This document shows, one piece after another, positions 19,060-28,616 of a DNA stretch of 64,000 nucleotides. The stretch lies in assembly GCF_900292035.1 (NCBI RefSeq), contig NZ_OMPO01000001.1, positions 1,309,192 through 1,373,191 of the forward strand, read 5' to 3'. Position numbers and translations under genes: made by a program. Below the pieces are notes generated by a model that saw nothing but the letters and a program-made list of their open reading frames with translations, was not told the origin of the DNA and ran no database searches. Origin of the DNA: Blastococcus sp. Marseille-P5729. Lineage in GTDB: Bacteria > Actinomycetota > Actinomycetes > Mycobacteriales > Antricoccaceae. Each line of letters starts with the position of its first letter. Position 1 is the stretch's first letter.

Positions 19060-20157
19060 TCAGGTGGCGCGCAGGCGGTAGCCGTCGTCCTCTCGCTCGA
19101 GCTCGACCAGCCCGGCGGTCTGGGCGGCCTTGCAGAACTGCAGGAATGACCCGTAACCCAGGGTCTTCTCCGAGAAGTCCGCGTCCCGCTGCCGCATGAG
19201 GTCCTTCAGGCCCGACAGCGGCGCGCCGTCCCCGTCGTGCGCGGCCACCGTCTCGCGGAGCAGCGCGAAGGCCACGCTGCGCTCACCCGCCTCCGGCAGC
19301 GTGACCTCAGGGTCGCCCCGCGACGGGCCTTGGTCGAGTTCGATGACCTCGCGCTCGGCGAGGTGCGCGAGCAGCTCGCCGAAGGCGCGGAAGCCGTAGC
19401 TCGCCTCGCTGAAGGTCGGATCCTTGCGCAGCAGGGTCCGCTTGAGCACCGATGCAGTCACCGGCCCTCCCGAGGTCCGCTGCAGGCCGCCGACGGACTG
19501 TGCCACGAAGGCAGCCAGATCGGCGCGGCTCCCGTCGGTCGCGATCGCCACGTCGTCGTCCGGCCCGCCGCCCGGTTCACTGCCGAGCGCCTCGTTCGTG
19601 GGCTCAGCCGGAGGGCTCGCGGCGGGGTTCTTCTGCCGGGACCCGCCGCCCCCTGGAGATCGCGACGTCCTCGTCCCGGGCGGCTCCACCCCTTCGAGGT
19701 CGTCGTAGAACAGGAACTCGTCGCAGGCCGGTGGTAGCAGCGCCGAGGTCGACTGTCGGACGCCGAAGCCGATGACCCGCTTGTTCAGCGCGCGCAGCTT
19801 GTCGACCAGCGGCGTGAAGTCGCTGTCGCCGGTCAGCACCGCGAAGGTGGTGATGTACCCGCGTTCGAAGGCCAGCTCGATCGCATCCACCGCCATCTTG
19901 ATGTCGGCGGCGTTCTTGCGGACCGCGCCCATCCGCTGCGGGATCTCGATCAGCTCGACATGGTTGCGGGTGAGCATCCGGCGGTCGTCGTCGAAGTACG
20001 ACCAGTCGGCGTAGGCGCGGCGGACGACGACCCGACCACGTTCGGCGAGCGCGTCCGCCACCGGCTTGAGGTCGAACCCTCCCCCGAGGTGATCGCGCGC
20101 ACCGAGCGCGAGATTCTCATAGTCCACGAACAGGGCGATCCGGTCCTCGTCATCCAC
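19060..20157 (-). CDS. NYN/PIN-like nuclease with OST-HTH-like modules
   Basis: 365 residues. The NYN domain (about 1-155) begins RIALFVDYENLALGAR, with the acidic site continued in NAADIKMAVDAIELAF and VLTGDSDFTPLVDKL; this is the LabA/DUF88 pattern of RNA-directed nucleases. A Pro/Gly-rich linker follows (about 160-215). Two repeated helical modules then occur, each with a (S/T)LGYGSFLQFCKAA or SYGFRAFGELLAHL motif, resembling OST-HTH/LOTUS RNA-binding modules. The start is a GTG at 20157. No operon partner is evident. Confidence 0.85.
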   Translation of the reverse strand: MDDEDRIALFVDYENLALGARDHLGGGFDLKPVADALAERGRVVVRRAYADWSYFDDDRRMLTRNHVELIEIPQRMGAVRKNAADIKMAVDAIELAFERGYITTFAVLTGDSDFTPLVDKLRALNKRVIGFGVRQSTSALLPPACDEFLFYDDLEGVEPPGTRTSRSPGGGGSRQKNPAASPPAEPTNEALGSEPGGGPDDDVAIATDGSRADLAAFVAQSVGGLQRTSGGPVTASVLKRTLLRKDPTFSEASYGFRAFGELLAHLAEREVIELDQGPSRGDPEVTLPEAGERSVAFALLRETVAAHDGDGAPLSGLKDLMRQRDADFSEKTLGYGSFLQFCKAAQTAGLVELEREDDGYRLRAT

Positions 20158-20201
20158 GTGGCGAGGGTACTCCCGGGGTCCGCAGGTCCGTCCTCACGGC
20201 C

Positions 20202-21074
20202 TCAGTCGCGTAAGAACTCGACGATCCGCTTGCTGACCACCTCGGGCTGCTCGTTGACCAGGAAATGACCGGCCCCTTCGACATGCTCGCAGAAGGAGCC
20301 TTCCCCGAACGCACCGGTGATCCTCGCCAGCAGCCCCGCGTCGACCGCGATGCAGCCGTCCTCGACTCCGTGCAGGTACAGCCCCGGCTGGCGGGCCGGC
20401 TTCGGCGGCACCGGCGTCTCGGTCCGGCGGGGTGCACCGAGCCGGTAGGCGCCGAAGGTCGAGCGGTAGTACCCGATCGCAGCGGTGACGTGATCGGGGG
20501 TGGCCAGCGCGCGGCGGACGTCCACGAGCGCCTCGGTGGGGTCGTACGACGGGGACCAGTCGCGCCACAACGACTCCAGGAAGGCGTACTCACGCGACGA
20601 CACCACCTTCTCGGCGATGCCGAGCTGGAACAGCCACATGTAGAACGAGCGCTTCAACTGCTCGTAGGTCATCAGGTTTTGGGTGAAGTACGGCGGCGGC
20701 GGGACGCTCATCACCACCGTCTTGGCCCATCGGTCCGGGTGGGCGATGGCGGCGGCGTACGACGCGGAGGCCCCCCAGTCGTGGCCGATGATCACGGCGT
20801 CCGGGCCGCCCCCGAGCGCCTCGTGCAGCGCGGCCGCGTCGGCGACCAGGGCCGGTACCGAGTAATCCTCGTCGGCGGCGATCGAGGTGGGTGCGTATCC
20901 GCGCATCCAGGGCGCGACGGCGTGGTAGCCGGCCTCCGCGAGCGCCTCCAGCAGGGGCACGAACGAGACGGGCGTGTCTGGAAACCCGTGCAGCACGAGG
21001 GCAAGTGGGCCGCTGCCGCGCTCGAGGCAGGCGAAGTCGAGGCCGTTGGCAGATAGGTGCAGGTCAGGCTTCAT
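20202..21074 (-). CDS. Alpha/beta hydrolase, epoxide hydrolase-like
   Basis: 290 residues. The oxyanion segment is VLHGFPDTPVSF and the nucleophile elbow GHDWGAS has Asp, as in epoxide hydrolases and haloalkane dehalogenases. The acid is likely the Asp in LHGVEDGCI and the His lies in HVEGAGHFLVNEQPE. A helical cap lies between about residues 130 and 200. The substrate is unknown. The ATG at 21074 has no strong SD. Confidence 0.85.
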   Translation of the reverse strand: MKPDLHLSANGLDFACLERGSGPLALVLHGFPDTPVSFVPLLEALAEAGYHAVAPWMRGYAPTSIAADEDYSVPALVADAAALHEALGGGPDAVIIGHDWGASASYAAAIAHPDRWAKTVVMSVPPPPYFTQNLMTYEQLKRSFYMWLFQLGIAEKVVSSREYAFLESLWRDWSPSYDPTEALVDVRRALATPDHVTAAIGYYRSTFGAYRLGAPRRTETPVPPKPARQPGLYLHGVEDGCIAVDAGLLARITGAFGEGSFCEHVEGAGHFLVNEQPEVVSKRIVEFLRD

Positions 21075-21283
21075 GACTCGACGCTAGAGGCCGAGCGGCC
21101 ATTCGGTCCAGCCCGGGCCCGCGGACTAACAGAGCACGCCGGGCGGGCACCAACGAGGACCGTCGACGTCGTGGCGGCGCAGCGAGACCAAATCGTATTC
21201 GGATCCATCGAGATAGCGCCCCGCGGCCCGCTCACCGGAACTTCACTCGGAGTATTCTCGACCCGGAACCCGAGAGGACCGTG

Positions 21284-24200
21284 ATGACCGTCTTTAACTG
21301 GATCCTGTTCGTCGTGGCAGTGGCCTTCACGCTCACCGCGCTTGCGCTGTTTGTGCGCAAGGCGTTGAGCGTGTGGAAGGTCTTCAAGGCCGGCCAGCCC
21401 GATGGCACCCGCAGCAACGACAAGGGCCAGCGCGCCGTGACGACTCTCAAGGAGTCGTTCATCCACACGCGCATGCTGAAGTGGAACCTGGTGGGCCTGG
21501 CGCACTGGGCGGTCTACCTCGGGTTCTTCGGCCTGTTTTTCACCCTGGTCGAGGCGTACGGCGAGGCGTTGGATCCCGACTTCGAGCTGCCGCTCATCGG
21601 CCACTGGACGCCGTTCGGCCTGGTGATGGAGATCCTGTCGGTCGGCACTGTGGTCGGCATCCTCGTCCTCACCGTCATCCGGCAGCTCAACCACCCGCGC
21701 GACCCCAAGCGCAAGTCCCGCTTCTCCGGTTCCACGTTCTGGCAGGCCTACCTGGTCGAGGCCCTGGTCTTCACGATCGGCTTCTGCATCCTGCTGATCC
21801 GCTCGTTCAAGGTCGTACGCACCAACGTCTCGGGCGATGAGTACTTCCCGGTCTGGGCCGCGCCGGTCACCCACGCGCTCGCCAGCCTGTGGGAGTCGCT
21901 CGGCGTGACCTGGTCGGCCGCCGGCGTCCTGCTCAGCCTCGTGGCATTCGTGAAGATCATGGCGTCCTGGACCTTCTTCTTCACCCTGGCGATGGTGCCC
22001 ACGATGGGTGTGGGCTGGCACCGGCTGTGGGCCTTCTTCAACATCTTCTTCAAGCGCAACTCGGACGGCGCTACCGCGCTGGGCGCGGCCCGTCCGATGA
22101 TGAGCGACGGCAAGGAGCTCGAGCTCGAGGAGGCCGATCCTGAGAAGGACCTCTTCGGCGTATCGCAGGTCGAGCACTTCACGTGGAAGGGTCTGCTCGA
22201 CTTCTCCACCTGCACCGAGTGTGGTCGGTGCCAGTCGCAGTGCCCTGCTTGGAACACCGGCAAGCCGCTGTCGCCCAAGCTGCTGGTCATGGGGCTGCGC
22301 GATCACTCGCACGCCCTGGCGCCGTACCTGCAGGCCGGTGGACGGCGTGATGGCATGGGCGAGGAGATCGGCAACCCCAACGCGCTCGAGGGCGTAAACG
22401 CGCTCGCGCTCGCGGCACACGAGCGTCCGCTGGTCGGCACCGCCGAGGAGAACGGCGTCATCGACCCCGACGTCCTGTGGTCCTGCACCACCTGCGGCGC
22501 GTGCGTCGAGCAGTGCCCAGTCGACATCGAGCACGTCGACCACATCATCGACATGCGGCGCTACCAGGTGCTGATCGAGTCGGCCTTCCCGTCCGAGGCC
22601 GGAGTGATGCTCAAGAACCTCGAGGGCAAGGGCAACCCGTGGGGCCTGGCCTCGAATGCCCGCGACGAGTGGATGACGGGCCTGGACTTCGAGGTCCGCA
22701 AGATCGAGGGCGAAATCCCTGAGGACGTCGAGTACCTGTTCTGGGTGGGCTGCGCCGGTGCACTCGAGGACCGCTCCAAGAAGGTCACCAAGGCTGTCGC
22801 CGAGCTGCTCGACCTGGCCGGTGTCTCCTTCGGCGTCCTCGGCTCGGGCGAGACCTGCACCGGTGACCCGGCCCGCCGCCTCGGCAACGAGATGGTCTTC
22901 CAGGGCCTCGCTCAGCAGAACGTCGAGGTACTCAACGGTGTGTTCGAGAACCGCAGGGAGGGCACCCGCAAGATCGTCGCGACCTGCCCGCACTGCTTCA
23001 ATTCGCTGGCCAACGAGTACCCGCAGCTCGGCGGCGTCTACGAGGTCGTGCACCACACCCAGCTGCTGGGCCATCTGGTCGAGACCGGCCGCCTGACCCC
23101 GGTCACCTCGATCGACAGCAAGGTCACCTACCACGACCCCTGCTACCTCGGCCGCCACAACAAGGTCTACACCCCGCCGCGCGAGGTGCTGGCCGGCGTC
23201 CCGGGCATCCGCACCGAGGAGATGCACCGCTGCAAGGACCGCGGCTTCTGCTGCGGCGCCGGCGGCGCCCGCATGTGGATGGAGGAGCGGATCGGCAAGC
23301 GGATCAACGTCGAGCGGGTCGACGAGGCCGTCTCGCTCGATCCGGACATCGTCTCGACGGCGTGCCCGTTCTGCATCACGATGCTGACCGACGCGATCAC
23401 CGCGAAGAAGCAGGCCGGCGAGGTCCGCGAGGAGGTCGAGGTCCTGGACGTCGCGCAGATCATGCAGCGCTCGATGAAGGGCGCCGACAAGCGGGAGGTC
23501 GCCCCGGTGGGCGCGGTCGCGGTAACCGGCGTCCAGGAGTCGTCGGTACGCTTCGCGGAGGCGGTGCGCAACGCGAGCGCCGCGGCGGCAGTCGCTCCGG
23601 CCGCTACAGCGGTCGCTGTCGCCGAGCCGCAGGCCGCGGAGGAGGAGGCGCCTGCTGCAACCGCGTCGGTCGCGGCACCGGAGGCTCCCCCTGCCAAGCA
23701 GGCACCGGCGGAGAAGTCGACATCCGGCGGATACTCCTCCGGCGGCAAGGCCGGCGGATACTCCTCCGGCGGCAAGGCCGGCGGATACTCCTCCGGCGGC
23801 AAGGCCGGCGGATACTCCTCCGGCGGCAAGGCCGGCGGGTACTCCTCCGGCGGCAAGGCGACGGCGTACTCGTCGGGTGGTGGCAAGCGGTCGCAGCCGG
23901 ATGGCGACGCGGCCGAGATCGCCGCCGAGGAGAAGGCCGCCCAGGCCGCCGAGCAGGCACCTGCCGAGTCGGCGGAGAAGCCGAAGGCGAAGGGCTCGTA
24001 CGGGTCGGGCGGGGCCAAGGGCTCCTACGGCTCGGGCGGCGGCAACCTGGCGAAGTACTCGAAGAAGGCAGCCGCGGCACCCAAGGACGAGGCGCCGGCC
24101 GAGGCGACGGGTGCAACCGCTGCTGGTGCCGAGAAGGCCACCGCCGAGGCGCCCGCAGCCGAGGCGCCCGCTACCGAGGCGAAGGCTGCTCCGAAGGGGT

Positions 24201-24994
24201 CCTACGGCTCGAGCAACAAGGGCAGCTACGGCAACTCGAACCTGTCGAAGTACTCGAAGAAGGCCGCTCCGGCCGCCGCGGCCCCGGCCGAGGCACCGGC
24301 TGACGCGTCGGCCGAGACACCGGCTGCGGAGTCCCCCGAGACCGAGGCTCCCGTGGCAGAGGCTCCGGCTGCCGAGGCACCGGGCACCGAGCAGGCCGAC
24401 GCTGAGACCCCCGCGGCCGAGGCGAAGGCGGACCTTGCGGACGAGGCACCGAGGGCAGCTGCTTCGGCAGCACCGGCGGCGCCGTCCCTGCCGAAGTCCA
24501 ACGTCAAGGGCAGCTACGGCAACTCGGACCTCTCGAAGTACCAGCGCAAGGCCCCGGCCCCGGCTGCTGCACCGGCGGACACATCCGCCGAGGCGTCAGC
24601 TGAGGCACCGGCAGACACGGCCGCCCAGGTGCCGACCGAGATGGCGACCGCGGATACGCAGCCAGCGGAGGCACCCGCCTCGCAGGCGCCGCAGGACGAG
24701 GCTCCGGAAACCGAGACCGAGGCTCCGGCTGAGGTTCCAGCCGAGCAGGGCCCACGCCATGCGGCTCCCGAGGAGCAGGCTGACGAGCCACAGTCCGGTG
24801 CGCCTGAGGAGTCCTACGCCGCCGATGCCACCGGGCCGGACGAATCGGCGAGCGCGCCCCCCGCTGACCACCAGGCGCCCGCGTCCGCCTCGATGGCGGC
24901 GAAGCCCGCGGCCGCACCCAGCAAGCGCGCAGGCTCCGGCCCGGACGGGAGCTACCAGGGCAGCATCAAGGGCAGCTACTCCTCCAAGGGCTAG
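21284..24994 (+). CDS. EtfD-like membrane Fe-S oxidoreductase with long repetitive C-terminus
   Basis: 1236 residues. Residues about 1-265 hold five or six membrane helices. Two 4Fe-4S motifs follow: CTECGRCQSQCPAWNTG near 309 and CTTCGACVEQCPVDI near 400. Two CCG-type cysteine domains come next, the second with CKDRGFCCGAGGARMWMEER near 650. To about residue 745 it resembles heterodisulfide-reductase-like proteins such as mycobacterial EtfD (Rv0338c), which couples acyl-CoA dehydrogenation via ETF to the respiratory chain. The remaining ~490 residues are Ala/Pro/Glu-rich with GGYSSGGKA and KGSYG repeats, far longer than in those relatives. The GTG at 21281 is an alternative start. Confidence 0.85.
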   Translation: MTVFNWILFVVAVAFTLTALALFVRKALSVWKVFKAGQPDGTRSNDKGQRAVTTLKESFIHTRMLKWNLVGLAHWAVYLGFFGLFFTLVEAYGEALDPDFELPLIGHWTPFGLVMEILSVGTVVGILVLTVIRQLNHPRDPKRKSRFSGSTFWQAYLVEALVFTIGFCILLIRSFKVVRTNVSGDEYFPVWAAPVTHALASLWESLGVTWSAAGVLLSLVAFVKIMASWTFFFTLAMVPTMGVGWHRLWAFFNIFFKRNSDGATALGAARPMMSDGKELELEEADPEKDLFGVSQVEHFTWKGLLDFSTCTECGRCQSQCPAWNTGKPLSPKLLVMGLRDHSHALAPYLQAGGRRDGMGEEIGNPNALEGVNALALAAHERPLVGTAEENGVIDPDVLWSCTTCGACVEQCPVDIEHVDHIIDMRRYQVLIESAFPSEAGVMLKNLEGKGNPWGLASNARDEWMTGLDFEVRKIEGEIPEDVEYLFWVGCAGALEDRSKKVTKAVAELLDLAGVSFGVLGSGETCTGDPARRLGNEMVFQGLAQQNVEVLNGVFENRREGTRKIVATCPHCFNSLANEYPQLGGVYEVVHHTQLLGHLVETGRLTPVTSIDSKVTYHDPCYLGRHNKVYTPPREVLAGVPGIRTEEMHRCKDRGFCCGAGGARMWMEERIGKRINVERVDEAVSLDPDIVSTACPFCITMLTDAITAKKQAGEVREEVEVLDVAQIMQRSMKGADKREVAPVGAVAVTGVQESSVRFAEAVRNASAAAAVAPAATAVAVAEPQAAEEEAPAATASVAAPEAPPAKQAPAEKSTSGGYSSGGKAGGYSSGGKAGGYSSGGKAGGYSSGGKAGGYSSGGKATAYSSGGGKRSQPDGDAAEIAAEEKAAQAAEQAPAESAEKPKAKGSYGSGGAKGSYGSGGGNLAKYSKKAAAAPKDEAPAEATGATAAGAEKATAEAPAAEAPATEAKAAPKGSYGSSNKGSYGNSNLSKYSKKAAPAAAAPAEAPADASAETPAAESPETEAPVAEAPAAEAPGTEQADAETPAAEAKADLADEAPRAAASAAPAAPSLPKSNVKGSYGNSDLSKYQRKAPAPAAAPADTSAEASAEAPADTAAQVPTEMATADTQPAEAPASQAPQDEAPETETEAPAEVPAEQGPRHAAPEEQADEPQSGAPEESYAADATGPDESASAPPADHQAPASASMAAKPAAAPSKRAGSGPDGSYQGSIKGSYSSKG
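23726..23860 (+). repeat. Five tandem 27-bp units encoding GGYSSGGKA
   Basis: Five near-identical 27-nt units encode GGYSSGGKA, followed by a diverged TAYSSGGGK unit. They lie in the tail of the EtfD-like protein. The low divergence at the DNA level suggests recent or ongoing expansion by slippage. Confidence 0.93.
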
Positions 24995-25009
24995 CAAGCA
25001 CCGCAACCG

Positions 25010-25051
25010 ATGGGGCTGGGATCCGGCAGAGATGCCGCATCCCAGCCCCAT
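25010..25051 (+). terminator. Strong hairpin terminator after the EtfD-like gene
   Basis: ATGGGGCTGGGAT (25010-25022) pairs exactly with 25039-25051, and an inner CGGCA/TGCCG adds five more pairs. It starts 16 bp after the stop codon. No T-tract follows, as is common in GC-rich actinobacteria. Confidence 0.75.
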
Positions 25052-25105
25052 CCGGTTCTCGATCGCCGCGGGCGCTTTCCCAGGCGGCAGTGCGAGAATC
25101 AAGGA

Positions 25106-25654
25106 ATGGCTGAGAACATCTACCGGATCGACGCCGGCACCCCCGAGATCGACAAGACCGCGTTCATCGCCCCGACCGCGGTCGTGGTCGGCAAGGTGAA
25201 GATGGGGTCGCAGTCCTCGCTGTGGCACTGCGCGGCGATCCGCGGCGACACCTCGCAGATCACGATCGGCGAGAAGACGAACATCCAAGACTGCTCGGCC
25301 TGCCATGCCGATCCCGACTTCCCGCTGACCGTAGGCGCGCGGGTGTCGGTCGGGCACAACGTCGTCCTGCACGGCTGCACGATCGAGGACGACGTCCTGG
25401 TCGGCATGAGCAGCACGATCATGAACGGGGCGGTCGTGGGCACCGGTTCCATCATCGGGGCCGGCGCCCTGGTCACCCAGGGCACGCAGATCCCGCCGAA
25501 CTCTCTCGTCGTCGGCTCACCCGCGAAGGTGGTTCGCGAGACGACGGACGCCGAGCGCGCCGCGATCAAGCGCAACTGGGAGGTCTACGCGGCTCGTCTC
25601 GACATGCACGCCGCCGCGGTGCGCGTCGACCGCGACGGCAACGAGGTCTCCTAG
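25106..25654 (+). CDS. Gamma-carbonic anhydrase family, left-handed beta-helix protein
   Basis: 182 residues with hexapeptide repeats throughout. The three metal-binding histidines are expected at SLWHCAAIRGD... DCSACHADPDF and VGHNVVLHGC. The core ends VVGSPAKVVRETTDAERA. Members are either zinc/iron carbonic anhydrases or related hexapeptide proteins (PaaY/YrdA-like); activity cannot be told from sequence. ATG 25106 is chosen over the in-frame 25010 because the latter lies in the terminator hairpin. Confidence 0.88.
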   Translation: MAENIYRIDAGTPEIDKTAFIAPTAVVVGKVKMGSQSSLWHCAAIRGDTSQITIGEKTNIQDCSACHADPDFPLTVGARVSVGHNVVLHGCTIEDDVLVGMSSTIMNGAVVGTGSIIGAGALVTQGTQIPPNSLVVGSPAKVVRETTDAERAAIKRNWEVYAARLDMHAAAVRVDRDGNEVS

Positions 25655-25829
25655 CCCCGAGCGAGCGCATGTCGCACGCGATCTGGACGATCGGGCACTG
25701 GAGCTGTCCGGAAGCGACCGTGCTGCTCACCAGAGCTTCAAGACCTACCCCGCCTCGTGATCGGAGTGAACGCACCCGATTGAGCTCCGACGTCCCCTCC
25801 TGCCCGGGGCGGCTGATTACGGTGGTGGC

Positions 25830-26681
25830 GTGAGGATCGCGACCTGGAACGTCAACTCGGTCAAGCAGCGCGTCGACCGGCTATTGCCCTGGCTCGACGA
25901 GCGCGCCCCGGACGTCGTCTGTCTGCAGGAGCTGAAGGTGACCGACGAGGCCTTTCACCACCTGCTCGGCGACGCGCTGGCCGCGCGCGGGTACCAGGTC
26001 GCGGTGCACGGGCAGCCTTCGTGGAACGGCGTGGCGATTCTGTCCCGGGTCGGGCTTACCGACATCGTCGCCGGGCTGCCCGGTGGTCCCGGGTTCCCCG
26101 ATCAGGAGGCGCGGCTGGTGTCGGCGACCTGCGGCGGCATCGCCGTCCGGTCGGTCTATGTCCCCAACGGCCGCGTGCCGGACTCGGAGCACTACCGGTA
26201 CAAGCTCGAATGGCTGGAGACACTGCACGAGTTGGTCGCTGCCGGCCCCGCCGACCAGGTGGTCTGCGGTGATGTGAACATCGCGCCGGCCGATCAGGAC
26301 GTCTTCGACCCGGCCGCGTACGTCGGACAGACGCACGTCACCGCACCCGAACGCGCGGCCCTGCAGCGGCTGCACGACACCGGTCTGCGGGACGTCGTCC
26401 GCGATCGGTGGCCGGAGCAGCGGATCTTCACCTACTGGGACTATCGCGCGGGCATGTTTCACAAGGATCTCGGCATGCGGATCGACCTCGTGCTCGCCTC
26501 GGATCCGGTGGCGGAGCGGGTCCGCGCCGCGTGGGTGGATCGTCAGGCACGCAAGGGGAAGGGCCCCAGCGACCATGCGCCGGTCATCGTCGACCTGGAC
26601 GAGGCACCGGACGGCGACATCGGCCCGGTGGTGCCGCCACCGTCGCGTATCGCCAAGACGGGCCGCATCCCGCAGGCCTGA
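25830..26681 (+). CDS. xth: Exodeoxyribonuclease III
   Basis: 283 residues of the exonuclease III/AP endonuclease fold. Motifs in order: RIATWNVNSVKQR, VVCLQELKV (metal Glu), SVYVPNGR, CGDVNIAPADQD, WDYRAGMFHKDLGMRIDLVLAS and PSDHAPVIVDL (catalytic His). It would repair abasic sites and 3' blocks. The start is a GTG at 25830. The end is convergent with the channel gene across a 168-bp gap in which I recognise nothing. Confidence 0.95.
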   Translation: MRIATWNVNSVKQRVDRLLPWLDERAPDVVCLQELKVTDEAFHHLLGDALAARGYQVAVHGQPSWNGVAILSRVGLTDIVAGLPGGPGFPDQEARLVSATCGGIAVRSVYVPNGRVPDSEHYRYKLEWLETLHELVAAGPADQVVCGDVNIAPADQDVFDPAAYVGQTHVTAPERAALQRLHDTGLRDVVRDRWPEQRIFTYWDYRAGMFHKDLGMRIDLVLASDPVAERVRAAWVDRQARKGKGPSDHAPVIVDLDEAPDGDIGPVVPPPSRIAKTGRIPQA

Positions 26682-26849
26682 GCGGCCATCGCGCCGCCCG
26701 GACGAAAGTTGCGAGGGCCGCACCCGACAATCTCGGGCGCGAACCTGTCGGAGACGATGGTGCCGACGAACACTTGGGCGCCGCCGGACTTCTCCACGGC
26801 GTCAGGGTGCTCATCCGCGACGCTGGAGCGCTGATCCGGTGCGCCGAAG

Positions 26850-28610
26850 CTAGCGCGCAGAGCCGTCGGGCGAGCCGGAGGTGCGTCGCAGAATGCGGAA
26901 CAACCAGGTCTGCGGGACGGTGCGACCGGTCGCCGAGTACTCGACCGTGGAGTCGTAGAAGAGCGTCGCGCCGAGCGCGCGCAGCGCCGAGCGTCGGGTC
27001 AACACCAGCAGGCTGTCGCCGGGCTCGAGAAGCGTCTCGACGTCCGGATCGAAGATGAACTCCTCGCCCCGCACCAGCGCCGCGACGTACATCCGCAGCG
27101 GGCGGTCGCGATCGTCGGGGTCGCTGATCAGCTGGGCGATCGTGAGCGGGTGGCCCCGCCGCAGCCACCGGTGCACGGCCGGCGCGCCCACCGCGCTCAG
27201 GTCGATCCGCTCCTTCTCGGGTGTGCTGGTGCCGCAGTCCCGGATGATCTCCGTCAGCCGCGCGGCCGCCCACTCGTCCGACTGGCCTAGCGCATACTCG
27301 ATGAACCGCCACGACAAAGGCGTCACGACCCGGGCGAGCGTCTCCTGCGCGACCAGGCTCGTGGGCACGTAGACCGAGTCGAAACCGAATGCGTCGACCA
27401 GCGGCGCATTGCTCGTGTGGCTCTGCCGGACGGCGAGGAAGAGTTCTGGATGCTCGTGCCGGGCGTGCGCGGCCAGCGCGAGGTTGACCGCGTCGTCCGG
27501 CGTCCCCGCCACCATCCCGACCGCGCCGGTGGTCACCGGATCGCCGTGGTCCGGGCCGATCAGCTCGACGTCGAGCCCGGCGATCTCGAGGTCGTGCTTG
27601 AGCTCCTCGCCGAACTCTCCTGTGGCGACGACGATCCAGCGGCCATCCGGTACCTCCTTGCGCGGCGGGGTGATCTCGGTGCCGACCGGACTCATCAGCC
27701 ACTGCGCCAGCCGAAAGGTCTCCGGCTGGCGGATCGCCAGCAGAAGGTAGGCGCCGTACCGGTCCTGCGGGTTGATCACGGCATCCGCCGCGAAGTGGTG
27801 CATCCGCTCCTCCACCGTGCGGTTGCTGCATCGCGCGACGATCGGGACGTCGGGACGCAGCAGATGCCCGCTCATCACCACGGCGAGGTTCGCATTGTCG
27901 TCATCGGTGAGTGCCAGGACGCCAGCGCAGTAGGGGTGGTCCAGACCGGCGAGCCCGAGCACTGCGGGGATGCGGACGTCGGCCTCCAAGCCCGGCGCGT
28001 CGTGGCCGAGCGCGGCGCCGGCGAGCCGGTCGAGCTTGGTGTGCTGGTGATCGACGACGACGAACCGGCGGTCCGCCTCGTCCAGCACCTTCGCCACGGC
28101 GCGGCCGGCGCCGCCGTACCCCGCGACGATGAGGAATGGCTCGGCGAACCGCCGCACCCGCCGACGGAAGCGCTGGGTCGCGATCGCCTCCCGGAAGGCC
28201 GGGTCCTGCAGCAGCGCGAACATGGTGCCGATGCTGTAGGCCCAGGCCGTAACCGAGGCGAAGATCGATGCCGTCATCCACATGCGCTGCGGAATCGTGA
28301 ACGCGTACGGGACCTCACCAAACCCGATCGTCGTGGCTGTATAGCTCATGACGTAGAACGAGTCGAACAAGCTCAGGCGCGCCGGGTTGCCCTCGGCGTC
28401 CACCCCGGGGATCAGGCTCAGCCCGGACACCGCGACAGAGAAGACCAGCACGATCAGGATCAGCGGGCCGCGCATCCGCCGCAGCACCAGGAAGATCGCG
28501 TCCGTGGACGGCAGCTGGTTGGGGATCGGCGTCGGGACCCGCCGCAGGTTGCGGCCGCGCTTGCGCACCCACGGGCGGGTGGTGGCCAGCAGCAGCAACG
28601 GGTTCGGCAC
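26850..28610 (-). CDS. Two-TM potassium channel-like protein with two RCK domains
   Basis: 586 residues. The pore module (about 45-140) has one helix (GPLILIVLVFSVAVSGLSLI), a pore loop SYTATTIGFGEVPYAF with the filter TTIGFGE, and a second helix (MTASIFASVTAWAYSIGTMFALL). Two Rossmann-type RCK domains follow (FLIVAGYGGAGRAVAKVLDEADRR and RWIVVATGEFGEELKHDLEI). A C-terminal TrkA-C-like part ends the protein. Filter GFG rather than GYG suggests K+ conduction with reduced selectivity. It overlaps no neighbour and lies 6 bp downstream of the DUF6394-like gene. Confidence 0.88.
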   Translation of the reverse strand: MPNPLLLLATTRPWVRKRGRNLRRVPTPIPNQLPSTDAIFLVLRRMRGPLILIVLVFSVAVSGLSLIPGVDAEGNPARLSLFDSFYVMSYTATTIGFGEVPYAFTIPQRMWMTASIFASVTAWAYSIGTMFALLQDPAFREAIATQRFRRRVRRFAEPFLIVAGYGGAGRAVAKVLDEADRRFVVVDHQHTKLDRLAGAALGHDAPGLEADVRIPAVLGLAGLDHPYCAGVLALTDDDNANLAVVMSGHLLRPDVPIVARCSNRTVEERMHHFAADAVINPQDRYGAYLLLAIRQPETFRLAQWLMSPVGTEITPPRKEVPDGRWIVVATGEFGEELKHDLEIAGLDVELIGPDHGDPVTTGAVGMVAGTPDDAVNLALAAHARHEHPELFLAVRQSHTSNAPLVDAFGFDSVYVPTSLVAQETLARVVTPLSWRFIEYALGQSDEWAAARLTEIIRDCGTSTPEKERIDLSAVGAPAVHRWLRRGHPLTIAQLISDPDDRDRPLRMYVAALVRGEEFIFDPDVETLLEPGDSLLVLTRRSALRALGATLFYDSTVEYSATGRTVPQTWLFRILRRTSGSPDGSAR

Positions 28611-28616
28611 GAGCGG

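Noticed and set aside
21071-23227. 718-codon minus-strand frame opposite the Fe-S reductase
   Set aside because: Antisense of a strongly conserved Fe-S protein with cysteine motifs on the plus strand.
26682-26849. Small minus-strand gene between xth and the channel gene
   Set aside because: A short readable stretch (EKSGGAQVFVGTIVSD) exists, but there is no start context or recognised family.
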